A stretch of DNA of 64,000 nt, taken from assembly GCF_900119845.1 (NCBI RefSeq), contig NZ_FPKU01000003.1, forward strand, positions 301,645-365,644, in the 5' to 3' direction. Positions 36,316-46,554 of this stretch are shown here, one piece after another. Source of the DNA: Devosia enhydra. GTDB taxonomy: Bacteria; Pseudomonadota; Alphaproteobacteria; Rhizobiales; Devosiaceae. Under the pieces are notes generated by a model. That model had not been told where the DNA came from and ran no database searches. It worked only from the letters and a program-made list of their open reading frames with translations. The position numbers and the translations under genes are program-made. Numbering within the stretch: the first letter of the stretch is position 1; each line of letters starts with the position of its first letter.

Positions 36316-37809
36316 ATGAGCAAGAGTTGGGAAACCAACACTGCCCCTCCGGAGCCCGCATCGCCCATGCCCTCTCGATCGATCCCGGCCAATGATTTCG
36401 GCCCCAGGCTGCTTCTGGTGGATCGTGATTCGGCCGGCATCCGCAGCCTTGTCGCAGGCCTCTCCCGCGCGCTCGCCGGATCGGTGCGGGTCGAGATCGT
36501 GACGGGCGGCCGGGCAGCAGCCGAGATGCTGCGGGGCGAGAGCTTCGACCTGGTGCTGGCCGACCTCGCCAGCCTTTCGGACCTTGCCGGCAAGGTAGAT
36601 GAGGCGATCGCACGGCTGGTGAAACTCTCTGCCGGCGCGCTGCTCGTGGCGCTGTCCGAGGGCGGATCGGTGAGCGTGGCGGTGGCGGCGATGCGCGCCG
36701 GAGCCCATGACGTCATCGCGCTGCCCATCGCGCCCGAAGCCTTTGCCACCCGCATAGGCGAACTGGCGCAGCGGCACGGCAAGGGCCAGGCGCTGAGCTT
36801 TGCCGATGATGCACGGCCCGGTCGCGCCGATTTCGAGGGCTTTGTCGGCGTCTCGAGCCAGATGCAGCATGTCTATGACCAGATCGAGCGGATCGCGCCG
36901 TCTTCGGCCCCGGTGTTCATCACGGGTGAAAGCGGCACCGGCAAGGATGTGTGCGCCGAGGCGATCCACAGCCGCGGCCCGCGCGCGGGCAAGCGCTTCG
37001 TGGCGATCAACTGCGCCGCCATTCCGCGCGATTTGCTCGAAAGCGAGCTCTTCGGGGTGGTGCGCGGCGCCTATACGGGCGCCCATGAGGACAGGAAGGG
37101 CGCGGCCGAACTCGCCGATGGCGGAACCCTCTTTCTCGACGAGATCGGCGAGATGGACCTTTCGCTGCAGGCCAAGCTGCTGCGCTTTTTGCAGACCGGC
37201 ACGGTGAGCCGGGTGGGCGAGGCGAGCCAGCGCCGCATCGATGTGCGGGTGGTGTGCGCCACCAATCGCAACCCCATGCAGCTTATCACCAACCGGCTCT
37301 TCCGCGAGGATCTGTTCTATCGATTGCATGTGCTGCCCATCCATTTGCCGCCGCTGCGGCAGCGGCCGGCCGACATTCTGGTGCTGGCCCGGCATTTTCT
37401 TACCCGCTACGCCGCCGAGGAGCGCAAGCGCTTTTCCGATTTCACCCCCGAGACAGCGAGCCTGATGACGGCGCGCGACTGGCCGGGCAATGTGCGGCAG
37501 CTCCAGAACCTCGTGCGCCGGCTGGTGGTGATGTTCGATGGCGGGGAGATCACCGCCCAGATGGTGACGGCCGCCGATATCGAGAGCCTGACGTTGGGCC
37601 ATCAGGACACGCCGGCCGCCAGCCGCGCCGAACCGGTTATCCTGCCGCTCTGGCAGCAGGAACAGCGCATCATCGAGGAAGCGATCGCCCGGTTTTCCGG
37701 CAATATCACGCTGGCGGCCGCCGCACTCGAACTCAGCCCCTCCACCATCTACCGCAAGCGACAGGCCTGGGCCGACATGGATGGCACGCGCCGCAAGGGC
37801 GCGGCGTGA
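36316..37809 (+). CDS. Sigma-54-dependent activator with receiver-like, AAA+ and Fis domains
   Basis: 497 residues from ATG 36316; GTG 36313 overlaps it. A receiver-like domain (about 29-140) has LLLVDRDSAG and FDLVLADLASL, but the conserved lysine is lost (DVIALPIAP), so its phosphorylation switch is doubtful. The AAA+ domain has GESGTGKD (Walker A), GGTLFLDEIGEM (Walker B) and GAYTGA in place of GAFTGA. The Fis-type helix-turn-helix is LAAAALELSPSTIYRKRQAW. It should open promoters of RpoN polymerase. Its targets are unknown, and the divergent TipF-like gene is a candidate. Confidence 0.88.
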   Translation: MSKSWETNTAPPEPASPMPSRSIPANDFGPRLLLVDRDSAGIRSLVAGLSRALAGSVRVEIVTGGRAAAEMLRGESFDLVLADLASLSDLAGKVDEAIARLVKLSAGALLVALSEGGSVSVAVAAMRAGAHDVIALPIAPEAFATRIGELAQRHGKGQALSFADDARPGRADFEGFVGVSSQMQHVYDQIERIAPSSAPVFITGESGTGKDVCAEAIHSRGPRAGKRFVAINCAAIPRDLLESELFGVVRGAYTGAHEDRKGAAELADGGTLFLDEIGEMDLSLQAKLLRFLQTGTVSRVGEASQRRIDVRVVCATNRNPMQLITNRLFREDLFYRLHVLPIHLPPLRQRPADILVLARHFLTRYAAEERKRFSDFTPETASLMTARDWPGNVRQLQNLVRRLVVMFDGGEITAQMVTAADIESLTLGHQDTPAASRAEPVILPLWQQEQRIIEEAIARFSGNITLAAAALELSPSTIYRKRQAWADMDGTRRKGAA

Positions 37810-37866
37810 CTTCCTTCTGTCATTCATTTGCATTACGCTGCTCTCATCGCAGGATGGAGCGGCGGA

Positions 37867-38172
37867 ATGGCGGACAATGCAGTGGTTCAGGCGCGGATCG
37901 ACCCTGAGATAAAGGACAAGGCGCAGGATGTGCTCCAGAGGATGGGGCTCACCCTGTCGGATGCCATTCGGATCCTGTTGACGCGGACCGCCAATGAGGG
38001 GGCGCTGCCGATGGAGGTGATCAACAGCAGCGCCGAATATGATGCCTGGTTTCGCGCCAAGGTGCGGGACGCCCTCGAGGATCCGCGACCTGCCATCGCG
38101 GACGCGGATGCCGAGCGCAGGATGGCGCAATTCAAGGCGGGCGTTCTGGCTGGACGCAGGGCCGCGAGTTGA
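37867..38172 (+). CDS. RelB/DinJ family antitoxin
   Basis: 101 residues from the ATG at 37867. The N-terminal ribbon-helix-helix motif is typical of RelB/DinJ (VVQARIDPEIKDKAQDVLQR, MGLTLSDAIRILLTRTA). The C-terminus, which would wrap the toxin, is charged (DADAERRMAQFKAG). The stop overlaps the toxin start in a TGATG junction. It should repress its own operon. The gene starts 58 bases after the sigma-54 activator. Confidence 0.9.
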   Translation: MADNAVVQARIDPEIKDKAQDVLQRMGLTLSDAIRILLTRTANEGALPMEVINSSAEYDAWFRAKVRDALEDPRPAIADADAERRMAQFKAGVLAGRRAAS

Positions 38173-38453
38173 TGCTGCTCGATTGGAGCGAAGCCGCGCT
38201 CCGCGACCGCGAGGACATATTTCGCTATATCGCTATTGAAGGCGGCAGCCCCGACGCCGGGTTGCGCATTGACGACCTGATCTATCAGCAGGTCCAGCGG
38301 CTCAAGACTTTCCCATATTCAGGCAGGTCCGGTCGCATCGACGGAACGCGTGAAATCATCATCGGGTCTACGCCCTATCTGGCGGTCTATAAGGTCGACG
38401 ACGATCGCGTGCTGATCCTGCGCGTCCTTCACGGCGCGCGGGAATGGCCGTGA
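38172..38453 (+). CDS. RelE/ParE family toxin
   Basis: 93 residues from the ATG at 38172. Features are the N-terminal WSEAALRDREDIFRYIA helices, the conserved FPYSGRSGRIDGTREII strand and the ending YKVDDDRVLILRVLHGAREWP, the common ParE/RelE C-terminal signature. ParE members poison gyrase and RelE members cleave mRNA on the ribosome; the motif RVLHGAR is shared and does not settle which. It is intact and paired with the upstream antitoxin. Confidence 0.9.
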   Translation: MLLDWSEAALRDREDIFRYIAIEGGSPDAGLRIDDLIYQQVQRLKTFPYSGRSGRIDGTREIIIGSTPYLAVYKVDDDRVLILRVLHGAREWP

Positions 38454-38469
38454 TCTGCGTGCCACGGCC

Positions 38470-39141
38470 TCAGGCCGTCACCACCCAACCGCGGAAGGAC
38501 AGCGCGGCGTAGATGAGGGCGATGTCGCGGTAGCCGGCTTCGGCCAGCAGGGATTCTTCCTCGGCGGCATCGAGCAGCGGCAGGCGCTCGATCATGGTGG
38601 CGGCCGATGTCTCGGCCCTCTGACGGTCATTGCCTTGCCGATCGCCGAACAGCACCGAGCGTGCCATCCAGAGCGGGCGATGCTCGGCCGGGGGTGCGTG
38701 ATGGGCGATCACCAGCCGGGCTCCGGGCCTGAGGCGGCTGCGGACTTCGCGCAGCGTGCGCAGGCGTTCGTCGCGATCGAGGAAATGCAGGACGAGAAGG
38801 CAGGTCGCCCCGTCGAACGGGCCCGCCCCGGCCGCATCGATCGTGCCCTCGACCAGTTCGACGCGGTCGGCAAAGGGCGCGACGGCCTTGCGGGCAAGAT
38901 CGAGCATGGCGGGTGCGGGATCAACCCCGGTGAACCGCCAGTCCGGGCGGGCCGCCGCCATGGCCGCAAGCTCAAGCCCGCCGCCGGCGCCGACGACGAG
39001 GATATGGCCCTGGCCGGTTGCATGCTCACCCAGCAGCAGCGTCGCCATGCGGTGGAGGTCGCCGAGCCCGGGCACCTTGCGCAGCGCATCTTCGGCATAG
39101 GTCGAAACCGCTGCCGCGTTGGTGAAGGGCGCTGCGCTCAT
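38470..39141 (-). CDS. Class I SAM-dependent methyltransferase
   Basis: 223 residues from the ATG at 39141. The Rossmann methyltransferase core has ILVVGAGGGLELA (motif I), FTGVDPAPAMLDLA (motif II acidic residue) and FDGATCLLVLHFLDRDERL. The substrate cannot be predicted; the small-molecule UbiE/BioC-like group is closest in appearance. It ends 17 bases from the toxin stop, convergent with it. Confidence 0.85.
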   Translation of the reverse strand: MSAAPFTNAAAVSTYAEDALRKVPGLGDLHRMATLLLGEHATGQGHILVVGAGGGLELAAMAAARPDWRFTGVDPAPAMLDLARKAVAPFADRVELVEGTIDAAGAGPFDGATCLLVLHFLDRDERLRTLREVRSRLRPGARLVIAHHAPPAEHRPLWMARSVLFGDRQGNDRQRAETSAATMIERLPLLDAAEEESLLAEAGYRDIALIYAALSFRGWVVTA

Positions 39142-39184
39142 GTCCCTGGTCCTCTGACTGCCTCGGGTGGCAGGCGGGAAGCCC

Positions 39185-39364
39185 TCAGCCCCTGGCCTTC
39201 TCGCCGGCCTTGCGGGCGGTGGCGAAGGCCTTGGCTTCGTCGCCCACGGTGGTGCCCTTCTTGAGCAGGGCGCCCTGGTCGTAGACTTCCCAGACCCACT
39301 GGGCGTTGGGGCCGCTGCCACCGGTGCGGCGCAGGCGGATGTCGAGCTTTGCAGCTTCGGTCAT
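39185..39364 (-). CDS. Small conserved hypothetical protein
   Basis: 59 residues from the ATG at 39364. It is compact and basic, with WVWEVYDQGALLKKGTTVGD followed by an alanine- and lysine-rich helix. The WEVYD...G pattern suggests a small beta sheet plus helix. It lies eight bases after the GT2-GtrA gene and before the methyltransferase on the same strand. I do not recognise a named family. Confidence 0.65.
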   Translation of the reverse strand: MTEAAKLDIRLRRTGGSGPNAQWVWEVYDQGALLKKGTTVGDEAKAFATARKAGEKARG

Positions 39365-39372
39365 TGGTTTTC

Positions 39373-40533
39373 CTATCTCCACGTAAAGACGCGGGTTACC
39401 GAGTAGTTGAAGACGACGCTCATCACCGCCCCGGCAATGCCGGCGAGGAAGAGATCGGGGCTCGCCTCATAGATCCAGGTGGCCACCGAGACATTGGCCA
39501 GCGCCCCGATGGAGCACACGGCATAAAAGGTCAGAAGGCCGATCCAGAAGCGGTTGCCCCTGAGCTTCTTGTCGGCATAGGTCAGCTCGTTGTTGAGCAC
39601 GAAATTGGTGGTCATGGCCACGATGGTGGCGGTGAGCTGGGCATTGGTGAAGTTGAAGCCCATGAGCTCGTGGGTCGTCCACAGCACGGCAAGGTGCACG
39701 AAGACGCCCGATCCGCCGACCATGCCGAACAGCAAGAAGCTCGTGGGCAAAAGCCCGCCGCTGAGCTTGGAGAGCACCAGCCCCAGAAACTGGATGGCGA
39801 TGAGCGGGCTCATCTTGCTTTCGCCGGCATGGCGGGGCCGGAAGGTATAGGGCACCTCACCGATGCGCAGCACGCGATCGGCCCGCTTGCGGAAGCGGGT
39901 GGCCGAAACGATGATGTCGAGCAGGATCTTGAAGCCGTCGCGGCTCAAACCGGGCGCCACCTCCTCGAACACCTCGCGGCGCATGAGGAAGAAGCCGCTC
40001 ATCGGATCGGAGAGCGCGCGGCCGGTGAGAAGGCCCGAGAGCTTCGTGGCAAGCCGGCTGCCGGCTTCGCGCGAGGCCGAGAACCCTGCCCCGACACTGC
40101 CGGCCCCGGCATAGCGGGTGCCCACCACGACGTCGTCGCCGGCCTCGGCCTTGGCGAGCATCGCGGGAAGAATCGTCTCGTCATGCTGGAGATCGGCATC
40201 GATGACGGCAAAGAACGGGGCGCTGGTGGCCGAAATGCCCTCGATGCAGGCCGAGGACAGGCCACGCCGGCCGATGCGGTGGATACAGCGCACATTGGGG
40301 TGGCGCCGCGCCATCTCGCGCACCACCTCTGCCGTGCCATCGGGGGAGTTGTCATCGACAACGATGAATTCGAAGGGCGTGCCGGACAGCGCCGCGCTCA
40401 CCCGCTCGTAGAGCACCGCGACATTGTCGCGCTCATTGTAGCTGGGCACGATGACCGCGAGGCGCGGCGGGAACCAGGCGGGAGAGGTGGAGGCGGCGGG
40501 TGCGCCCGAAGGCGCAGCGAGGGGTTCGGTCAA
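39373..40533 (-). CDS. GT2 glycosyltransferase fused to a GtrA-like membrane domain
   Basis: 386 residues if the TTG at 40533 is used; the frame is open further upstream and the start is uncertain. The N-terminal GT-A domain (about 30-260) resembles polyprenyl-phosphate mannose synthase: VIVPSYNERDNV, VVDDNSPDGT, and the metal site VIDADLQHD. The C-terminal part has four helices of the GtrA type ending in FNYSVTRVFTWR. Such fusions load a sugar on a lipid carrier and help flip it for envelope glycan synthesis. The sugar is unknown. Confidence 0.87.
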   Translation of the reverse strand: MTEPLAAPSGAPAASTSPAWFPPRLAVIVPSYNERDNVAVLYERVSAALSGTPFEFIVVDDNSPDGTAEVVREMARRHPNVRCIHRIGRRGLSSACIEGISATSAPFFAVIDADLQHDETILPAMLAKAEAGDDVVVGTRYAGAGSVGAGFSASREAGSRLATKLSGLLTGRALSDPMSGFFLMRREVFEEVAPGLSRDGFKILLDIIVSATRFRKRADRVLRIGEVPYTFRPRHAGESKMSPLIAIQFLGLVLSKLSGGLLPTSFLLFGMVGGSGVFVHLAVLWTTHELMGFNFTNAQLTATIVAMTTNFVLNNELTYADKKLRGNRFWIGLLTFYAVCSIGALANVSVATWIYEASPDLFLAGIAGAVMSVVFNYSVTRVFTWR

Positions 40534-40658
40534 GGGCAGAGGATCCCAGGGCTCGGGGCGCCGGCACCCCCTGGGCACCGCGCCGGCTTGGATTAACCGC
40601 CCGGCCCGAGATTTGCAACCGCAGTGCCGATGCGCCCGCGTCGCGAGGGCCACGCGTC

Positions 40659-40687
40659 TTGACAGTGCAGGACCCCCAGCCTATATC
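40659..40687 (+). promoter_or_regulatory. groESL promoter, sigma-70 type
   Basis: A perfect -35 TTGACA (40659-40664), a 17-base spacer and -10 TATATC (40682-40687). The expected start point falls at about 40695, just before the CIRCE element. Confidence 0.8.
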
Positions 40688-40698
40688 AACGCCACCTG

Positions 40699-40725
40699 TT
40701 AGCACTCCTCATTACTGAGTGCTAA
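40699..40725 (+). promoter_or_regulatory. CIRCE operator (HrcA site)
   Basis: TTAGCACTC (40699-40707), nine bases, GAGTGCTAA (40717-40725): the exact consensus inverted repeat. It lies at the expected transcription start of groES, so HrcA repressor binding would block transcription until heat shock. Confidence 0.96.
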
Positions 40726-40771
40726 CAGCCCGGCTTTCCAGTCTTTGAACAGACTTTGATAAGGAGCAAAC

Positions 40772-42749
<1,978 letters not shown>

Positions 42750-42778
42750 TCGATCCCCGATCCTTACGCCTCTAATGG

Positions 42779-42806
42779 AAGGGCGGTGCCGCTGGCGCCG
42801 CCCTTT
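42779..42806 (+). terminator. groESL terminator
   Basis: The stem AAGGGCGGTGCC / GGCGCCGCCCTT with a GCT loop is followed by a run of T, thirty bases after the groEL stop. It is the clearest intrinsic terminator in the window. Confidence 0.92.
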
Positions 42807-42882
42807 TTCCTTGGCTAGTGGCGTCTGAGTAGGTGCGGACGTGGCAGTTGATCAGGTCTCGGCCTTGACGGGCCCCCGCTGA

Positions 42883-43326
42883 TCACGCAGCGGGGCGGCG
42901 GCTGCGCCAGGCCCTCAGGCCGAGCTCGAGCGCGAAGGCGAGCACGAGGCCGACGGGGCCGAGCATGAAGGTGGCGGCGAGGATGGGGATCTGCACGATG
43001 CGGTGCACCCCGAGGCCATCGAGCCGCTCGGCGATCCAGGTGCCCACGAAGAGATCGAACGCCAGATAATGCTGCCAGCCGGCCACCATCAGCGGATCGC
43101 TGGCGGTGGCGTAGAGCTGCTTGAGCCCTTCGAGCGAGGTGAAATCGCCCTGGGCCGTCGCCATGCCGGGAATGATCGCGACGGCATAGGCGACCCCCAG
43201 TATGGCGGGAATGACGAAGCGCGTCGGGATCGGAAAGGCGGAAAGGCGCCGTGGCGCGAAAGCGAGGATCAGCCAGCCCAGCAGCGCGAGGCCATTGGAG
43301 AGCGAAAACATGAGGTCGGCGGACAT
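42883..43326 (-). CDS. ABA4-like family membrane protein
   Basis: 147 residues with four predicted helices. The segments WQHYLAFDLFVGTW and a C-terminal FMLGPVGLVLAF match the ABA4-like (DUF4281) family, named after plant ABA4 of neoxanthin synthesis. The bacterial role is unknown, though a link to carotenoid or lipid metabolism is possible. It is convergent with groEL. Confidence 0.82.
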   Translation of the reverse strand: MSADLMFSLSNGLALLGWLILAFAPRRLSAFPIPTRFVIPAILGVAYAVAIIPGMATAQGDFTSLEGLKQLYATASDPLMVAGWQHYLAFDLFVGTWIAERLDGLGVHRIVQIPILAATFMLGPVGLVLAFALELGLRAWRSRRPAA

Positions 43327-43615
43327 CGGGATCTCCCTGTGCTGGCCCTGCCTGCCAGCCCTGCAATGGAGTGCCGGCAGACCGCTCGAGTCAATCGGCG
43401 GATGGCGATCTCAATCTGCCATCCGGGCCCAAAACGCGTGATCCGAGGGCAAAAGAGGCAGTAAACGACGCACCGTGAAGCCTGGATCATTCACGATGTT
43501 CTCATGGCGGGCGGCCGATCCGGGCCGCGACAGGCCTGCGTAAAGGGGGCAGTCCGGACGCTGAGAAAGACGCAGTCCGGCAGGCAAGAGTTTCAAGAAA
43601 CCGGAGGACTGATCC

Positions 43616-44110
43616 ATGAAGCTGCTCAAGACCCTCGCCCTCGCCACTGCCCTCGTCGCCAGCCCGCTCGCCCTCACGAGCGTCCAGGCCGCCAATGTCG
43701 TCGAGACCGCCCAGGCGGCCGGCTCCTTCCAGACCCTGCTCGCCGCCGCGACCGCCGCCGGCCTTGCCGACGCGCTCGCCACCACCGCCAACATCACCGT
43801 CTTTGCCCCGACCGACGAAGCCTTCGCCGCCCTGCCGGCCGGCACCGTCGAGAACCTGCTCAAGCCCGAGAACCAGGCTCAGCTCGTCGCCATCCTTCAG
43901 CTGCACGTGGTGCCCAGCGAGATCATGTCGGCGGCCATTCCGGATGGCGCGACCGAAGTCGATACGCTCAACCCCGAAGGCAAGCTCACCGTCACCAAGT
44001 CCGGCGCGGGCGTGACCGTCGCTGCCTCCAACACCGCCAATGTGGTCACCGCCGACGTCGATGCCGACAATGGCGTGATCCATGTGATCGACGCCGTCCT
44101 GCTGCCCTGA
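43616..44110 (+). CDS. Fasciclin-domain secreted protein
   Basis: 164 residues with GGAGG upstream. A signal peptide (about 1-25, ending SVQA) is followed by a single FAS1 domain: SFQTLLAAATAAGL, ITVFAPTDEAFAALP (H1 box) and GVIHVIDAVLLP (H2 box). FAS1 domains mediate adhesion at the cell surface or in the matrix. It is monocistronic, with its own terminator. Confidence 0.93.
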   Translation: MKLLKTLALATALVASPLALTSVQAANVVETAQAAGSFQTLLAAATAAGLADALATTANITVFAPTDEAFAALPAGTVENLLKPENQAQLVAILQLHVVPSEIMSAAIPDGATEVDTLNPEGKLTVTKSGAGVTVAASNTANVVTADVDADNGVIHVIDAVLLP

Positions 44111-44162
44111 TCGCTTCCCGGCCGTCTCCCCTCCTCACCCCTCTCCTGACGGCCGAAAGCCG

Positions 44163-44197
44163 GCGCGGTCCCTTCCCTCGGGGACCGCGCTTTTTTT
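44163..44197 (+). terminator. Terminator after the fasciclin gene
   Basis: The perfect stem GCGCGGTCCC / GGGACCGCGC with an eight-base loop is followed by seven T, 53 bases after the stop codon. Confidence 0.93.
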
Positions 44198-44251
44198 GTT
44201 TTGGAGTGCCTGCCGGGCGGCGCGTCCGGTGCAGCAGTGCGCCCCACCCGG

Positions 44252-44330
44252 GTCGTTCCTGCGAAAGCAGGAACCTCCGTTTGGAGATAGATGCCCAGCC
44301 AACAGAGGTCCCTGCTTCCGCAGGGACGAC
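44252..44330. repeat. Family B repeat
   Basis: A full nested palindrome: left hairpin TTCCTGCGAAAGCAGGAA, right hairpin CCCTGCTTCCGCAGGG, and outer GTCG/CGAC ends. It lies between the fasciclin terminator and the convergent TauE gene. Confidence 0.85.
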
Positions 44331-44371
44331 CGGGAGCGGGAGGGTCCTCAGGGCACCCGATGACTGAACGC

Positions 44372-45124
44372 TCAGGGCACCAGCAGGAGGCGGATGGCGA
44401 GGCCGATGGCGACGAGCACGACCAAGGGCCGGATGATCTTGGCCCCGAAGCGGATGCCGATGCGGGCGCCGAGATAGCCGCCGGCCACCTGTCCGCAGGC
44501 CATGGCGAGCGCAGCGGGCCAGACGACCTCGCCGGCGAGGATGAACACCATCAGGGCCGCGAGGTTGGACATGAGGTTGAGCACCTTGGTCGAGCCCGAG
44601 GCGCGGATGAGCCCGAAGCCGAACAGCAGCACGAAGCCGATGGTGAAGAACGATCCCGTGCCCGGCCCGAAAATGCCATCGTAAAAGCCCACGACAAAGC
44701 CCATGACGGGCACGAAGAGGCGTGGATCGAGGCGGGCGGCGCGGTCGGCATCGGTGAGATTGGGCGCGAACAGGAAATAGAGCGCGATGCCGATCAGCAT
44801 CACCGGCACGGCGGTGGCGAGGAGGCCGGTATCGATCACCTGCACCGCCGCAGCGCCCGTGGCCGAACCGATGAGCGTGAGTACCAGCGCGATCAGCAGC
44901 GCCTTGAGATCGACATAGCCGCGCCGCCAATAGGTGAAGGCGGCGATCGCCGTGCCCACCGAGCCCTGGAACTTGTTGGTGGCAAGCGCCGCAACCGGCG
45001 GCACGCCCGCCGAGAGCAGCGCGGGCAGCGCGATCATGCCCCCGCCCCCGGCGATGGCATCGACGAAGCCGGCCAGCATGCCGACACCGGCAAGGGCAAC
45101 CAGAACGACGGGTTCGAGCATCAT
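44372..45124 (-). CDS. TauE/SafE family sulfite/anion exporter
   Basis: 250 residues with about eight helices arranged as two repeats. The family signatures GFVDAIAGGGGMIALPAL and FVVGFYDGIFGPGTG are present. TauE/SafE proteins export sulfite, sulfoacetate or related anions; the actual substrate is open. The start overlaps the stop of the GT2 gene by four bases, so the two are coupled. Confidence 0.9.
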   Translation of the reverse strand: MMLEPVVLVALAGVGMLAGFVDAIAGGGGMIALPALLSAGVPPVAALATNKFQGSVGTAIAAFTYWRRGYVDLKALLIALVLTLIGSATGAAAVQVIDTGLLATAVPVMLIGIALYFLFAPNLTDADRAARLDPRLFVPVMGFVVGFYDGIFGPGTGSFFTIGFVLLFGFGLIRASGSTKVLNLMSNLAALMVFILAGEVVWPAALAMACGQVAGGYLGARIGIRFGAKIIRPLVVLVAIGLAIRLLLVP

Positions 45125-46338
45125 GGCGACTTTTTCTCGGGCGCGCCCGGCCGGATGTCGTCGGGCGCCAGGATGCGCCCCTCGCGCAGCGGAATATTGG
45201 TCATCGAGGACAGGAAGCCCGACAGCATGAGCTGGAAGCCCGCAACCAGCGCCGTCATCGCCAGAAGCAGGGCGCGCAGCGTGTAGGGCGATTCGAGCGG
45301 GCCGAAATCACGGGCCGCCCATTCCGACAGGCCCCAGAGCATCGCGGCAGCCCCGATGCCCATCAGCACCAGCGCCATCAAAAGGATGCGCTCGAGCGTC
45401 AGCCCCTCGAGCAGCCGATCGAACTTTTCGGAGCGCGGGATGAAGCCGTAGCGCGAGGCGAAGCGCCGCCCGATGAGCCCGAAGGAGATCGACTGCAACC
45501 CGACGATGACGCACATGGCGGCGACGACAAAGGTGTGCAGATCAAACACCACGCGCCCGATCCGCACCGGGCCGGGCAGCAGCGCCCCGCCCACGATGAG
45601 CCCGAAAATCAGCAGCGCGAGGCCGGGATAGAGAAACAGCCAGCGCGGGGAAAACAGCAGCAGGAAGCGCAGGTGGCGCCAGCCATCGCGGAACGAGCGC
45701 AGATGGGGTGGACGCGAGCGGCCATCGGGCTTGAGGGTGGTGGGCACCTCGGCGACATCGAGGCCCGAAAGCGTCGCCTTGACCAGCATTTCGGAGGCGA
45801 ATTCCATGCCGGTGGTGCGCAGCCCCAGCCCCTGGATGGCGTCGCGATCAAAGCCCCTCAGCCCGCAATGGAAATCCGACGCCTTGGTGCGGAAGAAGAG
45901 CTTGCCGAGGAACGACAGCACGGGGTTGCCGATATATTTGTGGTGCCAGGGCATGGCGCCCGGCGCGATGCCGCCGCGAAAGCGGTTGCCCATGACCAGC
46001 TGGTGGCCCTGCCGGAGCGCGGCGACGAAGGCATCCAGCGCCGAAAAATCATAGCTGTCATCGGCATCGCCCATGATGACGAAGCGCCCGCGCGCCGCAG
46101 CGATGCCGGCCCCGAGCGCGGCGCCATAGCCGCGCACCGGCACATCGACGACGCGCGCGCCATGGGCCCGCGCGATCTCCTGGCTGCCATCAGTGGAGCC
46201 ATTGTCGGCGATCAGCACCTCCCCCGAAACGCCCGAGCGCGCCAGATAGCCCTGCGCCTTTTCTATGCAGACGGCGAGGGTCTCCGCCTCATTGAGGCAG
46301 GGCATGAGGATGGTGAGTTCGAGCGGCGCGTCGCCCAT
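45121..46338 (-). CDS. GT2 glycosyltransferase with C-terminal membrane helices
   Basis: 405 residues. The catalytic GT-A domain (about 1-230) has TILMPCLNEAETL, ADNGSTDGS and MGDADDSYDF (metal-binding acidic motif). Four hydrophobic segments follow (about 240-385). It resembles dolichyl- or undecaprenyl-phosphate glucosyltransferases that charge lipid carriers for envelope glycosylation. It is followed by the TauE gene in one transcription unit. Confidence 0.88.
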   Translation of the reverse strand: MGDAPLELTILMPCLNEAETLAVCIEKAQGYLARSGVSGEVLIADNGSTDGSQEIARAHGARVVDVPVRGYGAALGAGIAAARGRFVIMGDADDSYDFSALDAFVAALRQGHQLVMGNRFRGGIAPGAMPWHHKYIGNPVLSFLGKLFFRTKASDFHCGLRGFDRDAIQGLGLRTTGMEFASEMLVKATLSGLDVAEVPTTLKPDGRSRPPHLRSFRDGWRHLRFLLLFSPRWLFLYPGLALLIFGLIVGGALLPGPVRIGRVVFDLHTFVVAAMCVIVGLQSISFGLIGRRFASRYGFIPRSEKFDRLLEGLTLERILLMALVLMGIGAAAMLWGLSEWAARDFGPLESPYTLRALLLAMTALVAGFQLMLSGFLSSMTNIPLREGRILAPDDIRPGAPEKKSP

Positions 46339-46451
46339 GCGATTCCCCCGGCGGATCGGTGTCTTATAGCCTGTGCAACGCCCGTCGACAGCGCGATGCC
46401 GGCGGCGCGCCCGAAATTTACCGCCGCTAAACCGTGTTTACGGCCAAAGCC

Positions 46452-46467
46452 TTAACCATCCGGTTAA
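46452..46467. promoter_or_regulatory. Candidate CtrA-type site before the L,D-transpeptidase gene
   Basis: TTAACC (46452-46457) and GGTTAA (46462-46467) form a perfect inverted repeat with a four-base centre, and the left part reads TTAACCAT, the alphaproteobacterial CtrA half-site. It lies about 100 bases before the transpeptidase start. The spacing of the two TTAA boxes is eight, not the classical seven, so assignment is tentative. Confidence 0.4.
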
Positions 46468-46554
46468 ACCGGTTTTTTGCCTCGGCCTGCAAATATTGAC
46501 GACAGTCTCCGGCGCAACCGGATTTCACAGCCCCTGTAGAAGCGAGTATTGCCG

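Noticed and set aside
46462..46477. CCGGTT-AACCGG followed by T-run, resembling a terminator
   Set aside because: No plus-strand gene precedes it; the nearest gene upstream is on the minus strand and starts at 46338. It overlaps the CtrA-like palindrome instead.
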